DNA from: Gemmataceae bacterium
GTDB lineage: Bacteria > Planctomycetota > Planctomycetia > Gemmatales > Gemmataceae
Direction of reading: 5' to 3'
DNA length: 34,228 bases
Assembly (NCBI GenBank): GCA_026419115.1
Contig: JAOAAA010000028.1
Span: forward strand, 1 to 34,228
Shown here: piece after piece, positions 1 through 8,900 of the stretch
How positions within the stretch are numbered: the stretch's first letter is position 1
How the letters are laid out: every line of letters begins with the position of its first letter
Program-made: the position numbers and the translations under genes
The notes under the pieces: model-generated
The model's database searches: none
What the model was told of the DNA's origin: nothing
What the model saw: the letters and a program-made list of their open reading frames with translations, nothing else

Positions 1-1
1 A

Positions 2-937
2 TGTACTACCGATTTGGTAAATGCTCGTGCCATACTTCAAGGATCACAGAAAAGCCTTGAATTGCTTGCCACCACGGCCGAGGATCGTCCCCTTTCTGTG
101 CAACTTTATGGAAGTGAGCCGGAATATCTTGTCCCTGCTGCACAATATGTAGAATCGTTGGGGGTCAACCTTATCGATATTAATATGGGATGTCCCGTGC
201 GCAAGGTCGTGAAAACGGGGGGAGGGTCCGCCATGATGTGCGATACCACCGGCGCCACCGTAGAGCTAGTTCGTAAGGTGGTGGAAGCCGTCAAAATTCC
301 GGTCACGGTGAAAATGCGTCTCGGCTGGGATGAGCGACAACTCACGGCCCCCTACTTTGCCCGAGAGTTTGAACAAATCGGTGTGAAAGCCATTACGATT
401 CACGGTCGCACCCGAGCACAGGGATTTTCGGGAACGGTGAATCTGGATGGTATCCGTCAAGTGGTCGAGGCAGTCGAAAAAATCCCCGTGATTGGAAACG
501 GAGATGTCCGAACCATTCGAGATGCCCATCGAATGATCTCGCACACTGGTTGCGATGCCGTGGCCATCGGTCGAGGGGCTTTATCGAACCCTTGGTTTTT
601 CCGGCAATTAACACGATGGGCACAACAAGGAGACCCCGGACCCCGAGGGACTTATCAAGAACGCTTGAACTTGATGAAACGCCATTTTGTGCGCGTTACA
701 GAATGGCGTGGCGAACGTGCCGCATGCTTACAATTTCGCAAAATGGCTGTGTGGTATTGCAAAGCTCTCAAAACCGGTAAGCAAATTCAACATCAACTGG
801 TGATGATTGATACCCCGAAGTTATTGGATGATATTATCGCCCAACTCTCCGAAAAAGGTCCCCCACCCGGTTGGAACGAAGCCGATGCCATGGATGCCAA
901 CATCCATGTTCCCAAAGGGCCTATTTCGCATTGGTGA
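2..937 (+). CDS. dusB: tRNA-dihydrouridine synthase, DusB type (5' end cut by window)
   Basis: FMN- and NADPH-dependent enzyme that reduces uridine to dihydrouridine in tRNA. The reading frame is open from base 2, so the TTG at 14 is not a real start; the first 50-60 residues, including the usual N-terminal APMAGVTD-like segment, lie outside the window. Visible landmarks are the catalytic loop NMGCPVRKV (Cys codon at 191-193), ITIHGRTRAQGFSG, the phosphate-binding IPVIGNGDV and the C-terminal barrel motif GCDAVAIGRGALSNPW. A short helical tRNA-binding C-terminal domain follows. The arrangement of motifs fits DusB better than DusA or DusC, but the missing N-terminus limits subclass certainty. 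It ends 76 bases before the end of the convergent gene on the other strand; I see no clear terminator hairpin between them. Confidence 0.93.
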   Translation, partial: CTTDLVNARAILQGSQKSLELLATTAEDRPLSVQLYGSEPEYLVPAAQYVESLGVNLIDINMGCPVRKVVKTGGGSAMMCDTTGATVELVRKVVEAVKIPVTVKMRLGWDERQLTAPYFAREFEQIGVKAITIHGRTRAQGFSGTVNLDGIRQVVEAVEKIPVIGNGDVRTIRDAHRMISHTGCDAVAIGRGALSNPWFFRQLTRWAQQGDPGPRGTYQERLNLMKRHFVRVTEWRGERAACLQFRKMAVWYCKALKTGKQIQHQLVMIDTPKLLDDIIAQLSEKGPPPGWNEADAMDANIHVPKGPISHW

Positions 938-1013
938 ATAAATGTGACCATAACGACGTTTCCGGAGAGTTGCCAATCCAAGCTTGTCGCGGTCGCATTC
1001 ATCAATTCTGACC

Positions 1014-2441
1014 TTAGGCAGGGCGATGACCGAACAGGTTGCGAGCTTTGATGAGTTTCACCACATTCGGTGGCACCATTGTTTCCCAAGATTCATCTCC
1101 ATTGGCGATTCTTCTTAGAACATCTCGGGAATCTATCTTCAAACATTCCAAAGAATGAGAATCGACATCAACAATCCGCCCGTTCTTCACTGCATATTCG
1201 TACAAAGGTTGAATAGACTCCGAGAAACGCAGATTCTGGACAGTAAGTAATTCTCCGGTTTGGCGATCGATGTAAGGATAAACGATCACCGTCAGATCGT
1301 TGCGGAGGAGTCTCCCAAGCGCTTCGAGAATGCCCCCATCGAGATGCGTGTAGTATTTCGGGTCAAACAATTCGGGGATCGTCACCGCACCTAATCCCAC
1401 TGCCACCCGTTTGGATGTGAGTTGTCGGAAGTAGGCAGCCAACTTATAGAATTCCGAAAAATCGGTCACCAATACCGTGAGACCGGCAGCAGAAAGAGAA
1501 TCGGCCCGACTGAGAAAATCTCGGGTATCGGGCGCCGAACGATCGGCCTTGAGATTTCGCATCGTGATCTCGGCAATACTCACCAAACGGGATTGATCCT
1601 CTTCGGGCAACATTTTGAGGAACCGTTCCCGCGCTGCTCGGAAAATATCCAAGTTCACATGCGTGACGGGGCGGAACGATCCCCTTTGGACCAATACGGG
1701 CCGTTTGTAAAAATACTCCGAAGGCAACATCACCTTGCCATCCGGTCCAAACATAGCGGCTTTGCTGAGACCTTTTTGAACGAGGTTCAAACTCATGAGA
1801 CGATTATCAACCGCACGGAAGCCGATCCCCGAAAACTCGATCATGTCGATTTCAACACGATCGGAATTGAGGCCATCCATTAAGGATTCAATCAGTTGAT
1901 CGGGTTCATGATGGAGGAAGAAAGCGGCATAAAGGAGATTCACGCCAATGATACCAATCGCTTCTTGCTGAAGCACGTTTGAAGGGTCCAGCAAGCGAAC
2001 ATGAATGAGAATTTGGCTGGCTTGATCACGGGGATAGACCTGAAAGCGTACCCCCATCCAACCATGGCAATAATTCGTTCCTTGGTAATTTCGAGCCGAG
2101 ACGGTATCGGCAAAGGCAAAGAAGGCCGAGGTATCCCCGCGAGTGTCGGATAATCGTTGGATATTGAGCTGATACTCATGATCTAACATCGATTCGAGGC
2201 GCGCTCGAGAAACATAACGATCGGCATGTCCGTAAATGGCATCGGAAACCGTCATATCGTAGGCCGACATCGATTTGGCAACGGTCCCTGCCGCTCCACC
2301 AACTCGAAAAAACCAACGAACCACTTCTTGGCCCGCCCCGATCTCGGCGAAGGTTCCGTAACGTCGATGATCCATATTGATCCGAAAGGCTTTTCCATGC
2401 ACATCGGGGCGTTGTTCGAGCGGTACGGTTATCGTGTTCAT
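1014..2441 (-). CDS. Conserved protein of unknown function (GTFAEIGAGQEV family)
   Basis: A 475-residue soluble protein without signal peptide or membrane segment. The N-terminal stretch YGTFAEIGAGQEVVRWFFR and the following GGAAGTVAKSMSAYDMTVSD are very characteristic; I recall the same segments in a family found in planctomycetes, cyanobacteria and proteobacteria, for which I know no experimentally shown role. Automatic labels attached to such proteins (nicotinate-nucleotide adenylyltransferase, TonB-dependent receptor) are not supported by anything visible: there is no nucleotidyltransferase HxGH motif and no beta-barrel character. The ATG at 2441 is chosen over the TTG at 2456 because GGAGA lies about 9 bases upstream of it. 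It stands alone, convergent with the dusB-like gene. Confidence 0.85.
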   Translation of the reverse strand: MNTITVPLEQRPDVHGKAFRINMDHRRYGTFAEIGAGQEVVRWFFRVGGAAGTVAKSMSAYDMTVSDAIYGHADRYVSRARLESMLDHEYQLNIQRLSDTRGDTSAFFAFADTVSARNYQGTNYCHGWMGVRFQVYPRDQASQILIHVRLLDPSNVLQQEAIGIIGVNLLYAAFFLHHEPDQLIESLMDGLNSDRVEIDMIEFSGIGFRAVDNRLMSLNLVQKGLSKAAMFGPDGKVMLPSEYFYKRPVLVQRGSFRPVTHVNLDIFRAARERFLKMLPEEDQSRLVSIAEITMRNLKADRSAPDTRDFLSRADSLSAAGLTVLVTDFSEFYKLAAYFRQLTSKRVAVGLGAVTIPELFDPKYYTHLDGGILEALGRLLRNDLTVIVYPYIDRQTGELLTVQNLRFSESIQPLYEYAVKNGRIVDVDSHSLECLKIDSRDVLRRIANGDESWETMVPPNVVKLIKARNLFGHRPA

Positions 2442-2720
2442 TGAAAATTTCTCCAAGGAAGTTACTCCTAGAATCGAATCTTTTTGGGGACAATTGCGAG
2501 CAGCGATAAGATTAGTCTACCGAATCCGTAAATCAGAAACAGAACGGGATTGCGAAACACCACAGACTTTCAAAATCCTTTCAAATTAGACATTCAAAAT
2601 CGCTTCAATAGGGATCAAATTATCCCACTATTCCCGTTTTTCGGAGAGTCAAGCTCATCTTGATAAAGGTGCCGATCCTCCGAGTATTCCCGAGAATCCC
2701 CCATAGGTGTGATCTTCTGC
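2442..2720. other. Intergenic region, no gene seen
   Basis: This stretch separates two minus-strand genes. I see no plausible short gene, tRNA or strong hairpin followed by a T tract. It presumably holds the promoter of the 475-residue gene, but no convincing -35/-10 pair stands out. The segments around 2682-2698 and 2724-2738 both carry an AGTATTC-like sequence, too short to interpret. Confidence 0.4.
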
Positions 2721-3176
2721 TTAGTATTCGGGAATCAATAATTCTCCTTGGGCGTTGTACCAACCTTCCCCATCGATTTGGAAAATACCATCGGCGTTTT
2801 GGGCGAACATTTGTACCAATTCCGAAATGACTTGGTCCAATATCACTTCATTGGAATGGTCTAATGGTTTTCTAAAGATGATTAATTCAACCGTTTGAAT
2901 AACCCGTTCCATCAAAGAGATGGAATGCGGGGAATAATCCAAGGTTTCCAAGTAGGCAGCCCAAGTGTTCAATTCAGGACGAAGATCATCCTCTTGGGTG
3001 AGATAGCGTTCGAGAGAGAGGGGAGAGCCGCTCGGCCAGCGAATCTCGGCGCTCTTCCAACCAAGATCGTCGCCGGTGAAATGGATTTGGCATTGGTTTT
3101 CAAGTTGAGATAATTTCTCGGCAATTTGACTTGGTCTAAGGGTAGAAGCAACACCACAAAACAGGCGAACCCACAT
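2721..3176 (-). CDS. Hypothetical protein, 151 residues
   Basis: I do not recognise this protein. It is acidic and predicted soluble, with an amphipathic N-terminal helix (LRPSQIAEKLSQLENQ), a central part rich in Trp and acidic residues, and a C-terminal segment (DGIFQIDGEGWYNAQGELLI) that reads like a short beta hairpin. No Cys or His cluster and no catalytic signature is visible. Start ATG at 3176 is preceded by AGAAGGA about 10 bases upstream. It lies 23 bases downstream of the small Cys-motif gene on the same strand and is probably co-transcribed with it. The short spacing, the good ribosome site and the lack of a competing frame support a real gene. Confidence 0.7.
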   Translation of the reverse strand: MWVRLFCGVASTLRPSQIAEKLSQLENQCQIHFTGDDLGWKSAEIRWPSGSPLSLERYLTQEDDLRPELNTWAAYLETLDYSPHSISLMERVIQTVELIIFRKPLDHSNEVILDQVISELVQMFAQNADGIFQIDGEGWYNAQGELLIPEY

Positions 3177-3199
3177 GCCAATGATTTCCTTCTGGGTAA

Positions 3200-3499
3200 T
3201 TAATTCGAGCTAAATCGAATTTTACGATTTTCTCGACCAAGAGGATCGGCCAAAAATCGACTTTGGCAGTGAGGGCATAAATCTAATTCAAGGGTATGGG
3301 CTTTCGGAAGTTCAATTTCCAAAGGGGTCTCGTCATCAGCCAGCATGTCTGCAAAGGCCCCGATCGAATCCTCTGCCAAGTCTTCACTTTCCATCGGAGG
3401 GGCAGTGAGATTGGGTTGAATGTGAATCGTTACTGTGTAACGGAGAGAATCGGTTTTCGAGAGGTCTTTTCCACAATTATCACAAGTATAATATCGCAT
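3200..3499 (-). CDS. Small zinc-ribbon-like protein with split CxxC pair
   Basis: A 99-residue protein that begins MRYYTCDNCGKDL (Cys6, Cys9) and has a second pair, CPHC (Cys75, Cys78), near the C-terminus, followed by FLADPLGRE. The two pairs could jointly bind one zinc ion, with an acidic loop of about 65 residues between them. I recall similar small proteins with a C-terminal 'CPxCxxxFLxxPLGRE' ending from planctomycete genomes, with no known role. The ATG at 3499 puts the first Cys pair right at the N-terminus as in those relatives; the frame stays open to a TTG at 3562, but the extra 21 residues look non-coding. It heads a likely two-gene unit with the 151-residue gene downstream. Confidence 0.75.
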   Translation of the reverse strand: MRYYTCDNCGKDLSKTDSLRYTVTIHIQPNLTAPPMESEDLAEDSIGAFADMLADDETPLEIELPKAHTLELDLCPHCQSRFLADPLGRENRKIRFSSN

Positions 3500-3848
3500 G
3501 GTTGCACTCACTCGAAGGATATCCCTACTAGTCAGATTCGCAGATTTACCCAACCACGTCAAGCGAATTATCGCTACATTTGTTGAAAAAGTACGAATTG
3601 GTAAAAGGAATAAAAATTGCCTGAGTTCTCAATTTCGCCCTTTGATATTTTTGCAATAACCGGACCTTAAGAAGTTGGGATTGTCATTTTTTCTCTAGCA
3701 AGTTGGTGAACTTACAACGCTCGATTGTAAAGGTGACGCAATGCCCCCTAATCAATCGATACGATCGTTGGGACTAGGCGATTTCGAGATAAATTTTCGT
3801 TTGGCATCGCATTCGCGTTACCTGACGCATCCAAACATCAGAGGAAAA
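3500..3848. other. Divergent intergenic region
   Basis: About 350 bases between a minus-strand and a plus-strand gene, presumably containing both promoters. It is AT-rich around 3580-3680. A frame reading MPPNQSIRSL from 3741 is open into the downstream gene, but the better start of that gene is at 3849. No RNA gene or clear terminator seen. Confidence 0.4.
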
Positions 3849-4064
3849 ATGACCATGAATAACCGACACAAAAATCTCATCTGGCTGCGTGACCTGATTA
3901 TTGATCTCTCGGTCACTCGTGATCGACTGGAATCCGCAGATGATGAATTTTCCGCACGGATTGCGACCGAAGAACTTCACCGATTACTTGAATGTGCCGA
4001 GACGGCAGTACGTCGTTTGGAACCAACCCCTACCTATCAAACGCACTATTCCACCAGAAGTTAA
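3849..4064 (+). CDS. Small helical hypothetical protein, 71 residues
   Basis: I do not recognise the family. The product is a short, charged, predicted all-helical protein (HKNLIWLRDLIIDLSVTRDR ... ATEELHRLLECAETAVRRLE) with no signal peptide or membrane span. GAGG at 3841-3844 is a ribosome site for ATG 3849 or for the in-frame ATG at 3855, so the longer frame from 3741 is not used. The regular heptad-like spacing of Leu, Ile and Ala is what a real small helical protein shows and not what a shadow frame gives. No clear operon partner: the next gene on this strand starts about 350 bases later. Confidence 0.55.
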   Translation: MTMNNRHKNLIWLRDLIIDLSVTRDRLESADDEFSARIATEELHRLLECAETAVRRLEPTPTYQTHYSTRS

Positions 4065-4417
4065 GTTCTCCCCGCTTCCTCCAACGAAAATCATCTTCGT
4101 ATCAAAAACATAAACTATCGGTTTCGAAATCCATATCTGGTACCCTCACGCGAAAGACTCCCCAATCAATCTCACCTTCGCATCGCAAAAAAATCCCCCG
4201 TCTCCTTCTCTTTTCGCCTGAATTCGTTGTGCTTTGTTCAAAACTTTTTTTATCCTTCACGATGTCTGAACCGAGAGCCGACGACTTTCAGGCAGAGAAC
4301 TTTCGTTGCTCCCCAAATGATTCGTGGGACATCTTCGATAATGCATGCAAGACAATGTGAATTTTGATCCCTAAACTTTTACTATCACCACAGACCTGCA
4401 TTCCAAACAAATTCCCG
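4065..4417. other. Intergenic region, no gene seen
   Basis: AT-rich sequence with several runs of A and T (for example 4186-4193 and 4244-4250). A frame covering 3992-4360 is open but its composition (Ser, Lys and Phe strings, no start with ribosome site) looks like chance. Probable promoter region of the DUF454 gene; no strong promoter match found. Confidence 0.35.
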
Positions 4418-4897
4418 ATGCCAAAAGTTCAGACTGGGATTCGACGATTCTTATTGGTGTGTGCTGGTCTTGTGTTTGTTGGCTTCGCTTGGATCGGTGC
4501 GATTGCTCCCGGAATACCGGTGACTCCTTTTTTGATTTGTGCGAGTTACTGCTTTGTTCGCTCTTCCCCTCGGCTTCACCGGTGGTTGCTTCGTTCTCCT
4601 TTTTTTGGGAAATTTCTGCACGATTGGGAAACTTATCGGGGGATTCGCAAACCCATCAAGATTCTCTCCATCTCTACGGTGGTCGTTGTGGTAACCTGCT
4701 CGATCCTTTTTTCGAGTCTGCCGATCTGGGTGAAAATTGTCATTGGTCTTTTAGCCTGTGTCGGTATCACGACGATATTGATGCTCCCTACCATTCCCAA
4801 TCGACCCTCCGATTTTAAAAACCATCAGCCTGAATCCACAACACAACTCAGCTCGGTAAGCTCTCAACCAGAATCTACAACCCAGCACAAGGAATAA
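4418..4897 (+). CDS. DUF454 / YbaN-like inner membrane protein
   Basis: A 159-residue membrane protein. The N-terminal half carries the DUF454 pattern: a first hydrophobic segment (RFLLVCAGLVFVGFAWIGAI), then APGIPVTPFLICASYCFVRS, SSPRLHRWLL and FFGKFLHDWETYRGI, ending in two further hydrophobic stretches (TVVVVVTCSILFSSLPIWV and VIGLLACVGITTILMLP). The family, typified by E. coli YbaN, has no firmly known function. The C-terminal 25 residues are a hydrophilic Ser/Thr/Gln tail with a repeated QPESTTQ unit, probably disordered. Start is uncertain: ATG at 4418 fits family length; a TTG at 4364 would add 18 residues with no support. No obvious operon partner. Confidence 0.85.
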   Translation: MPKVQTGIRRFLLVCAGLVFVGFAWIGAIAPGIPVTPFLICASYCFVRSSPRLHRWLLRSPFFGKFLHDWETYRGIRKPIKILSISTVVVVVTCSILFSSLPIWVKIVIGLLACVGITTILMLPTIPNRPSDFKNHQPESTTQLSSVSSQPESTTQHKE

Positions 4898-4986
4898 ATT
4901 CTCAAATTCCGAGCGAGAAAATCCCTTCTGTTTTGTCCCTTAAGGATAGATAATATCCACATTCTCATATCGATGCGAGAATAGCC

Positions 4987-5589
4987 ATGATTATCGTTTG
5001 TCCACATTGTCAAGCTCGTCTCAAGACCGATAAACCTTCCTCAACGGGGGTCTATATCTGCAAGAGCTGCCAAGGAAAATTTGAACTCCCCATGGAGGGA
5101 CGCCCCCTCCCTCCCAATCCTCCTGAGCCTGCGAATATCCAGCGTTTTCCTCCCCCGATCGTGATCCCGATGCCGATGCCCGATCCGAACTCATTTAATC
5201 CCTTCGCATTTGTCGATGAGGATGAAATTCAAGATGTAAAAAAAGAACGCCGCGAAATTCGACAAGAGCGCCGCGAGGAACGAGAATTTCGCGGGTTGGA
5301 TCGTCGATCGAACCCCACGGGAACCCTCTCATTAGCCTTTTCTGTGGCAGCGCTTTTCTTAATGTGCTCGGGATTGAGTGTTCGGAAAGACCTTCCCGCT
5401 TACACCGGTACAACCAGTTGTTTGGCACTACCGGGAGCTCTCATTGGGTTGATCCTAGGGATTGTCGGCGCGTGCAAACCAGGAAGACCCAAACTCTTGG
5501 CAATAATCGGAGCTAGCATCGCAGGCCTAATTCTCTTGCTGATTCCCATGACCTATATCGATCTCATCGAGCCTAAGCATCGTCGCTAA
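4987..5589 (+). CDS. Zinc-ribbon protein with C-terminal membrane segments
   Basis: A 200-residue protein with three parts. Residues 1-35 form a zinc ribbon of the MJ0042 type (CPHC at 5-8 and CKSC at 25-28). Next comes a Pro-rich linker with a very charged Arg/Glu helix (KKERREIRQERREEREFRGL). The last 90 residues hold three hydrophobic segments (about 112-132, 146-163 and 169-186), likely membrane spans separated by short Gly/Pro loops. This layout, a cytosolic zinc ribbon on a small membrane anchor of the DUF4190 kind, is common in planctomycetes and other bacteria; substrate or partner unknown. ATG at 4987 has a weak GCGAGA about 7 bases upstream. Confidence 0.8.
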   Translation: MIIVCPHCQARLKTDKPSSTGVYICKSCQGKFELPMEGRPLPPNPPEPANIQRFPPPIVIPMPMPDPNSFNPFAFVDEDEIQDVKKERREIRQERREEREFRGLDRRSNPTGTLSLAFSVAALFLMCSGLSVRKDLPAYTGTTSCLALPGALIGLILGIVGACKPGRPKLLAIIGASIAGLILLLIPMTYIDLIEPKHRR

Positions 5590-5925
5590 ATTTCCTCTGA
5601 GTTTTTCCAGAGCCTCAAAATCACTCGGAGTGATCTAGTGACGACCGAGCTGATGTCCCAAGGGCGGAGTTTATGTTTGCACACCCAATCTCTGAGGATA
5701 TATCAAAACATCTCTTAACTTGGTCTCGGAAATTTCTCGAATCTCTCTGTTTCTCATATCGGTTGGGTCTAAGGAATTTTCGGAGAGATTTAGATGATGC
5801 GAGGATGAATTTGCTGTTTCTGTTACCATTTTCGGGCTTTCGAGAGTTCACAACTCGACAATTCTTTTGTACCTCATCTTTAATAAAATAAAGGTTTTGA
5901 TTGTTCAATCTAGGGAAAAGAAACG
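5590..5925. other. Region upstream of ileS, with a small perfect hairpin
   Basis: About 336 bases without a convincing gene. The sequence ATCACTCGGAGTGAT at 5620-5634 is a perfect 6-bp stem with a 3-base loop, and CTCTG/CAGAG at 5595-5612 gives a second weaker stem; neither is followed by a T tract, so termination of the preceding gene is only possible. Close to ileS, GATTGTTCAATC at 5899-5910 is a short perfect inverted repeat just ahead of the ribosome site. No T-box features (specifier stem plus a conserved TGG box before a terminator) are apparent. Confidence 0.4.
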
Positions 5926-8900
5926 ATGCCATTGTTTGCCAAAGTTGAGACGAAAGACCTCGATTTTTCAAAACTCGAAGAGGATATTTTGCGCTTTTGG
6001 GAGGCCAGCCAAATTTTCGAGAAGTGCAAAGCCAAAAATGCTCACTCCGACAAACAATGGTCGTTTCTCGATGGTCCCATTACTGCCAATAATCCCATGG
6101 GGGTTCACCATGCTTGGGGACGAACCTATAAGGATTTGTACAACCGTTATTTTGCCATGACGGGGCATCAACTTCGGTATCAACAAGGTTTCGATTGCCA
6201 AGGGTTATGGGTCGAAGTCGAGGTGGAAAAAGAACTGGGTCTGAAATCCAAACGAGACATCGAAAACCTCGTCGAGGGAGATACCGAAGCCTCGATCGCA
6301 AAATTCGTTCAATTATGCAAAGATCGAGTGAACAAGTTTGCTCGAGTTCAAACTGAACAATCGATTCGCCTTGGCTATTGGATGGATTGGGACCGGACCG
6401 ATGAAGATTGGGCCAAACCGGTGGATGAACGAAAATCGTACTTCACCATGTCGGAGACGAATAACGTCACCATTTGGTCGTTTTTGAAAAAGTGCCATCA
6501 AAAGGGTCTGGTTTATAAAGGCTTCGATGTTATGCCTTGGTGCGGTCGCTGTGGTGTGGGTATTTCTGAGCAGGAGATGAAAGAGGGCTATAAAACGATT
6601 GAGCATCGCTCGGCCTTCGTTAAACTCCCGCTCAAGAATCGCCCCAAGGAAAATCTCCTTGTTTGGACCACAACCCCTTGGACCTTGACCAGCAACGTCG
6701 GGGCTGCCGTGAACCCGAAGCTCACTTATTTGCAAGTCAAGCTGAAGGATGAAATCTACTACGTTTCCAAAGGGGCTTTCAAGCTCAACCGTATGGAATC
6801 GAGTGATTCTGATGAGGACGATTCCCCCAAGGCAGGTGGCAAAAAATCGAAACGAGAGTGGATCGAGGGCGTGCCGCATCTCAAGAGTATTGAACAAATC
6901 TTCAAGGAAAAAGCAGGCAAAGAAGGCTTTTCGATCATCGGCGAAATACTCGGCCAAGAGATGCTCGGCTGGGAGTACATTGGGCCGTTTGACGATCTAC
7001 CGGCACAAAATTTCCCCTATGGTTATCCCGAGGAAGTCGCGCGTGTTGTCAAGCAACAAAATTGGGCCTCGGCCATTACCGGTGCCAATGCTCATAAGGT
7101 CGTAAGCGGAGGGGATCATGTTACGGAATCCGAGGGGACGGGGATTGTTCATACTGCGCCGGGCTGCGGGCAAATCGACTTTGTTTGGGGGAAAGAGAAT
7201 CAGCTTCCTCCCATTGCCCCGATCGGTGAAGATGGTCGATTTCTCGATGGATTCGGCCCGTTGACTGGGCTGCATGCCTCGGATAAATCCACAGCTGAGA
7301 CCGTATTTGAACTTCTTAAACGGAACGACCGACTCTTTGCCACAGAACGATACGTCCACCGTTATCCCCATTGTTGGCGTTGTAAAACGGAGCTACTTTA
7401 TCGCTTGGTCGATGAGTGGTTTATCAATATGGGGCCACGAAATACCGAAGAAGGGTTTCGAGGCGAAGTGATGAAAGTGGTGAACCAAGTCAATTTCCTT
7501 CCTGAATCTTTGAATGGTCGGGCACGAGAACGCGATTGGCTCTGGAATATGGGCGATTGGATGATCTCGAAAAAACGATTTTGGGGCTTGGCATTACCTA
7601 TCTGGGTTGATGAGCAGACCGGTGATTTCGAGGTGATCGGCAGCCGAGAAGAGTTGATGGAACGGGCCGTCGAAGGAATCGAAGCCATCGAGGGGCGCAG
7701 TCTGCATCGCCCCTATCTGGATCGGGTGAAAATTCGCAATCCTAAAACCGGAAATCTGATGAGCCGTATTTCCGACGTTGGGAACCCGTGGTTGGATGCA
7801 GGGATCGTTGCCTTCTCCACGATGAAATACAATACCGACCGCGAGTATTGGCAAAAATGGTATCCCGCAGATTTCATCGTCGAGAGTTTTCCCGGACAGT
7901 TCCGAAATTGGTTCTATGCCCTGCTCACCATGTCCACGATGATGAGTGACGGCAAACCTCCTTTCAGAACTCTGTTAGGTCATGGTCTTGTCCGAGATGA
8001 AAACGGAAAGGAGATGCACAAAAGTGCTGGGAACTCGATCCCGTTTGAGGTGGCCGCTAACGAAATGGGTGCCGATGTCTGCCGATGGTTATATGCCCGA
8101 ACGAATCCCGCATCCAACTTGAATTTCGGCCCCAAGCCTGCCAACGAAATCCGTGCGAAATTCCACATCAAGTTCTGGAACTGCTACGCCTTTTTTACCA
8201 ACAATGCTCGGGCGGATGGCTTCGATCCTCTCATGCCCTCGATTCCTTTGAAAGACCGACCCGATATTGATCGTTGGATTATCTCGGAATTGCAAAAGTT
8301 GATTGAAGTCGCCAATCACTCTTTCCGAAGTTATGATGTCGCTCAATTCTGCCTTGCTTGCGAAAAGTTCTTGGATGATTATTTGAGCAATTGGTACGTT
8401 CGTCGGTCTCGCCGAAGGTTCGCGAAAGCCGGTTTCGATCGCGATTGTGCCTATCAAACCCTGTATTCGGTTTTGGTGAAATTATGCCAGCTCTGTGCCC
8501 CAATCATCCCATTCTTCACCGAAGCGATCTATCAAAATATCCGTACCGAAAAGGACCCAGAATCGATTCACCTGACTGAATATCCCGTTGCCGATCCAAG
8601 CCAGATTGACCCCGAATTAGGTCACGCTGTAGAAGTGACCATGCGAGTCGTCACTGCGGGGGGGGCCGCTCGGAACATCGCCAAGGTGAAAAATCGGCAA
8701 CCGCTTGGGGAGATAATCATCAAACCGAGTAGCCCCGAGGTGCAAAAGGCCATCGAGAAATTTCAATCCGAGATTCAGGATGAGTTGAATATCAAAAAAA
8801 TCACCTTCACGACCGAGAACTTACTGAAGGCCGAATTCCGACTTCAGATGAAAACGGCAGGGAGTAAAATCGGTGCCAAAGGGAAAGAGGTTCAGGCAGA

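Noticed and set aside
1014-2441. Annotation as nicotinate-nucleotide adenylyltransferase
   Set aside because: No HxGH or SxTxxR-type nucleotidyltransferase motif is visible.
3992-4360. Plus-strand frame of 122 residues between the small helical gene and DUF454
   Set aside because: It overlaps the preceding gene in another frame, has no ribosome site, and its composition looks non-coding.
5590-5925. T-box riboswitch upstream of ileS
   Set aside because: The short palindromes present do not form the long leader with specifier loop and antiterminator, and T-boxes are not expected in planctomycetes.
5673-5971. Short frames on both strands upstream of ileS
   Set aside because: No ribosome site, low-quality peptide composition and no family resemblance; the region is treated as non-coding.
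6313-6957. Long antisense frame (214 residues) within ileS
   Set aside because: It lies wholly opposite a clear ileS coding sequence and has no recognisable domain; the frame follows from the codon pattern of ileS.
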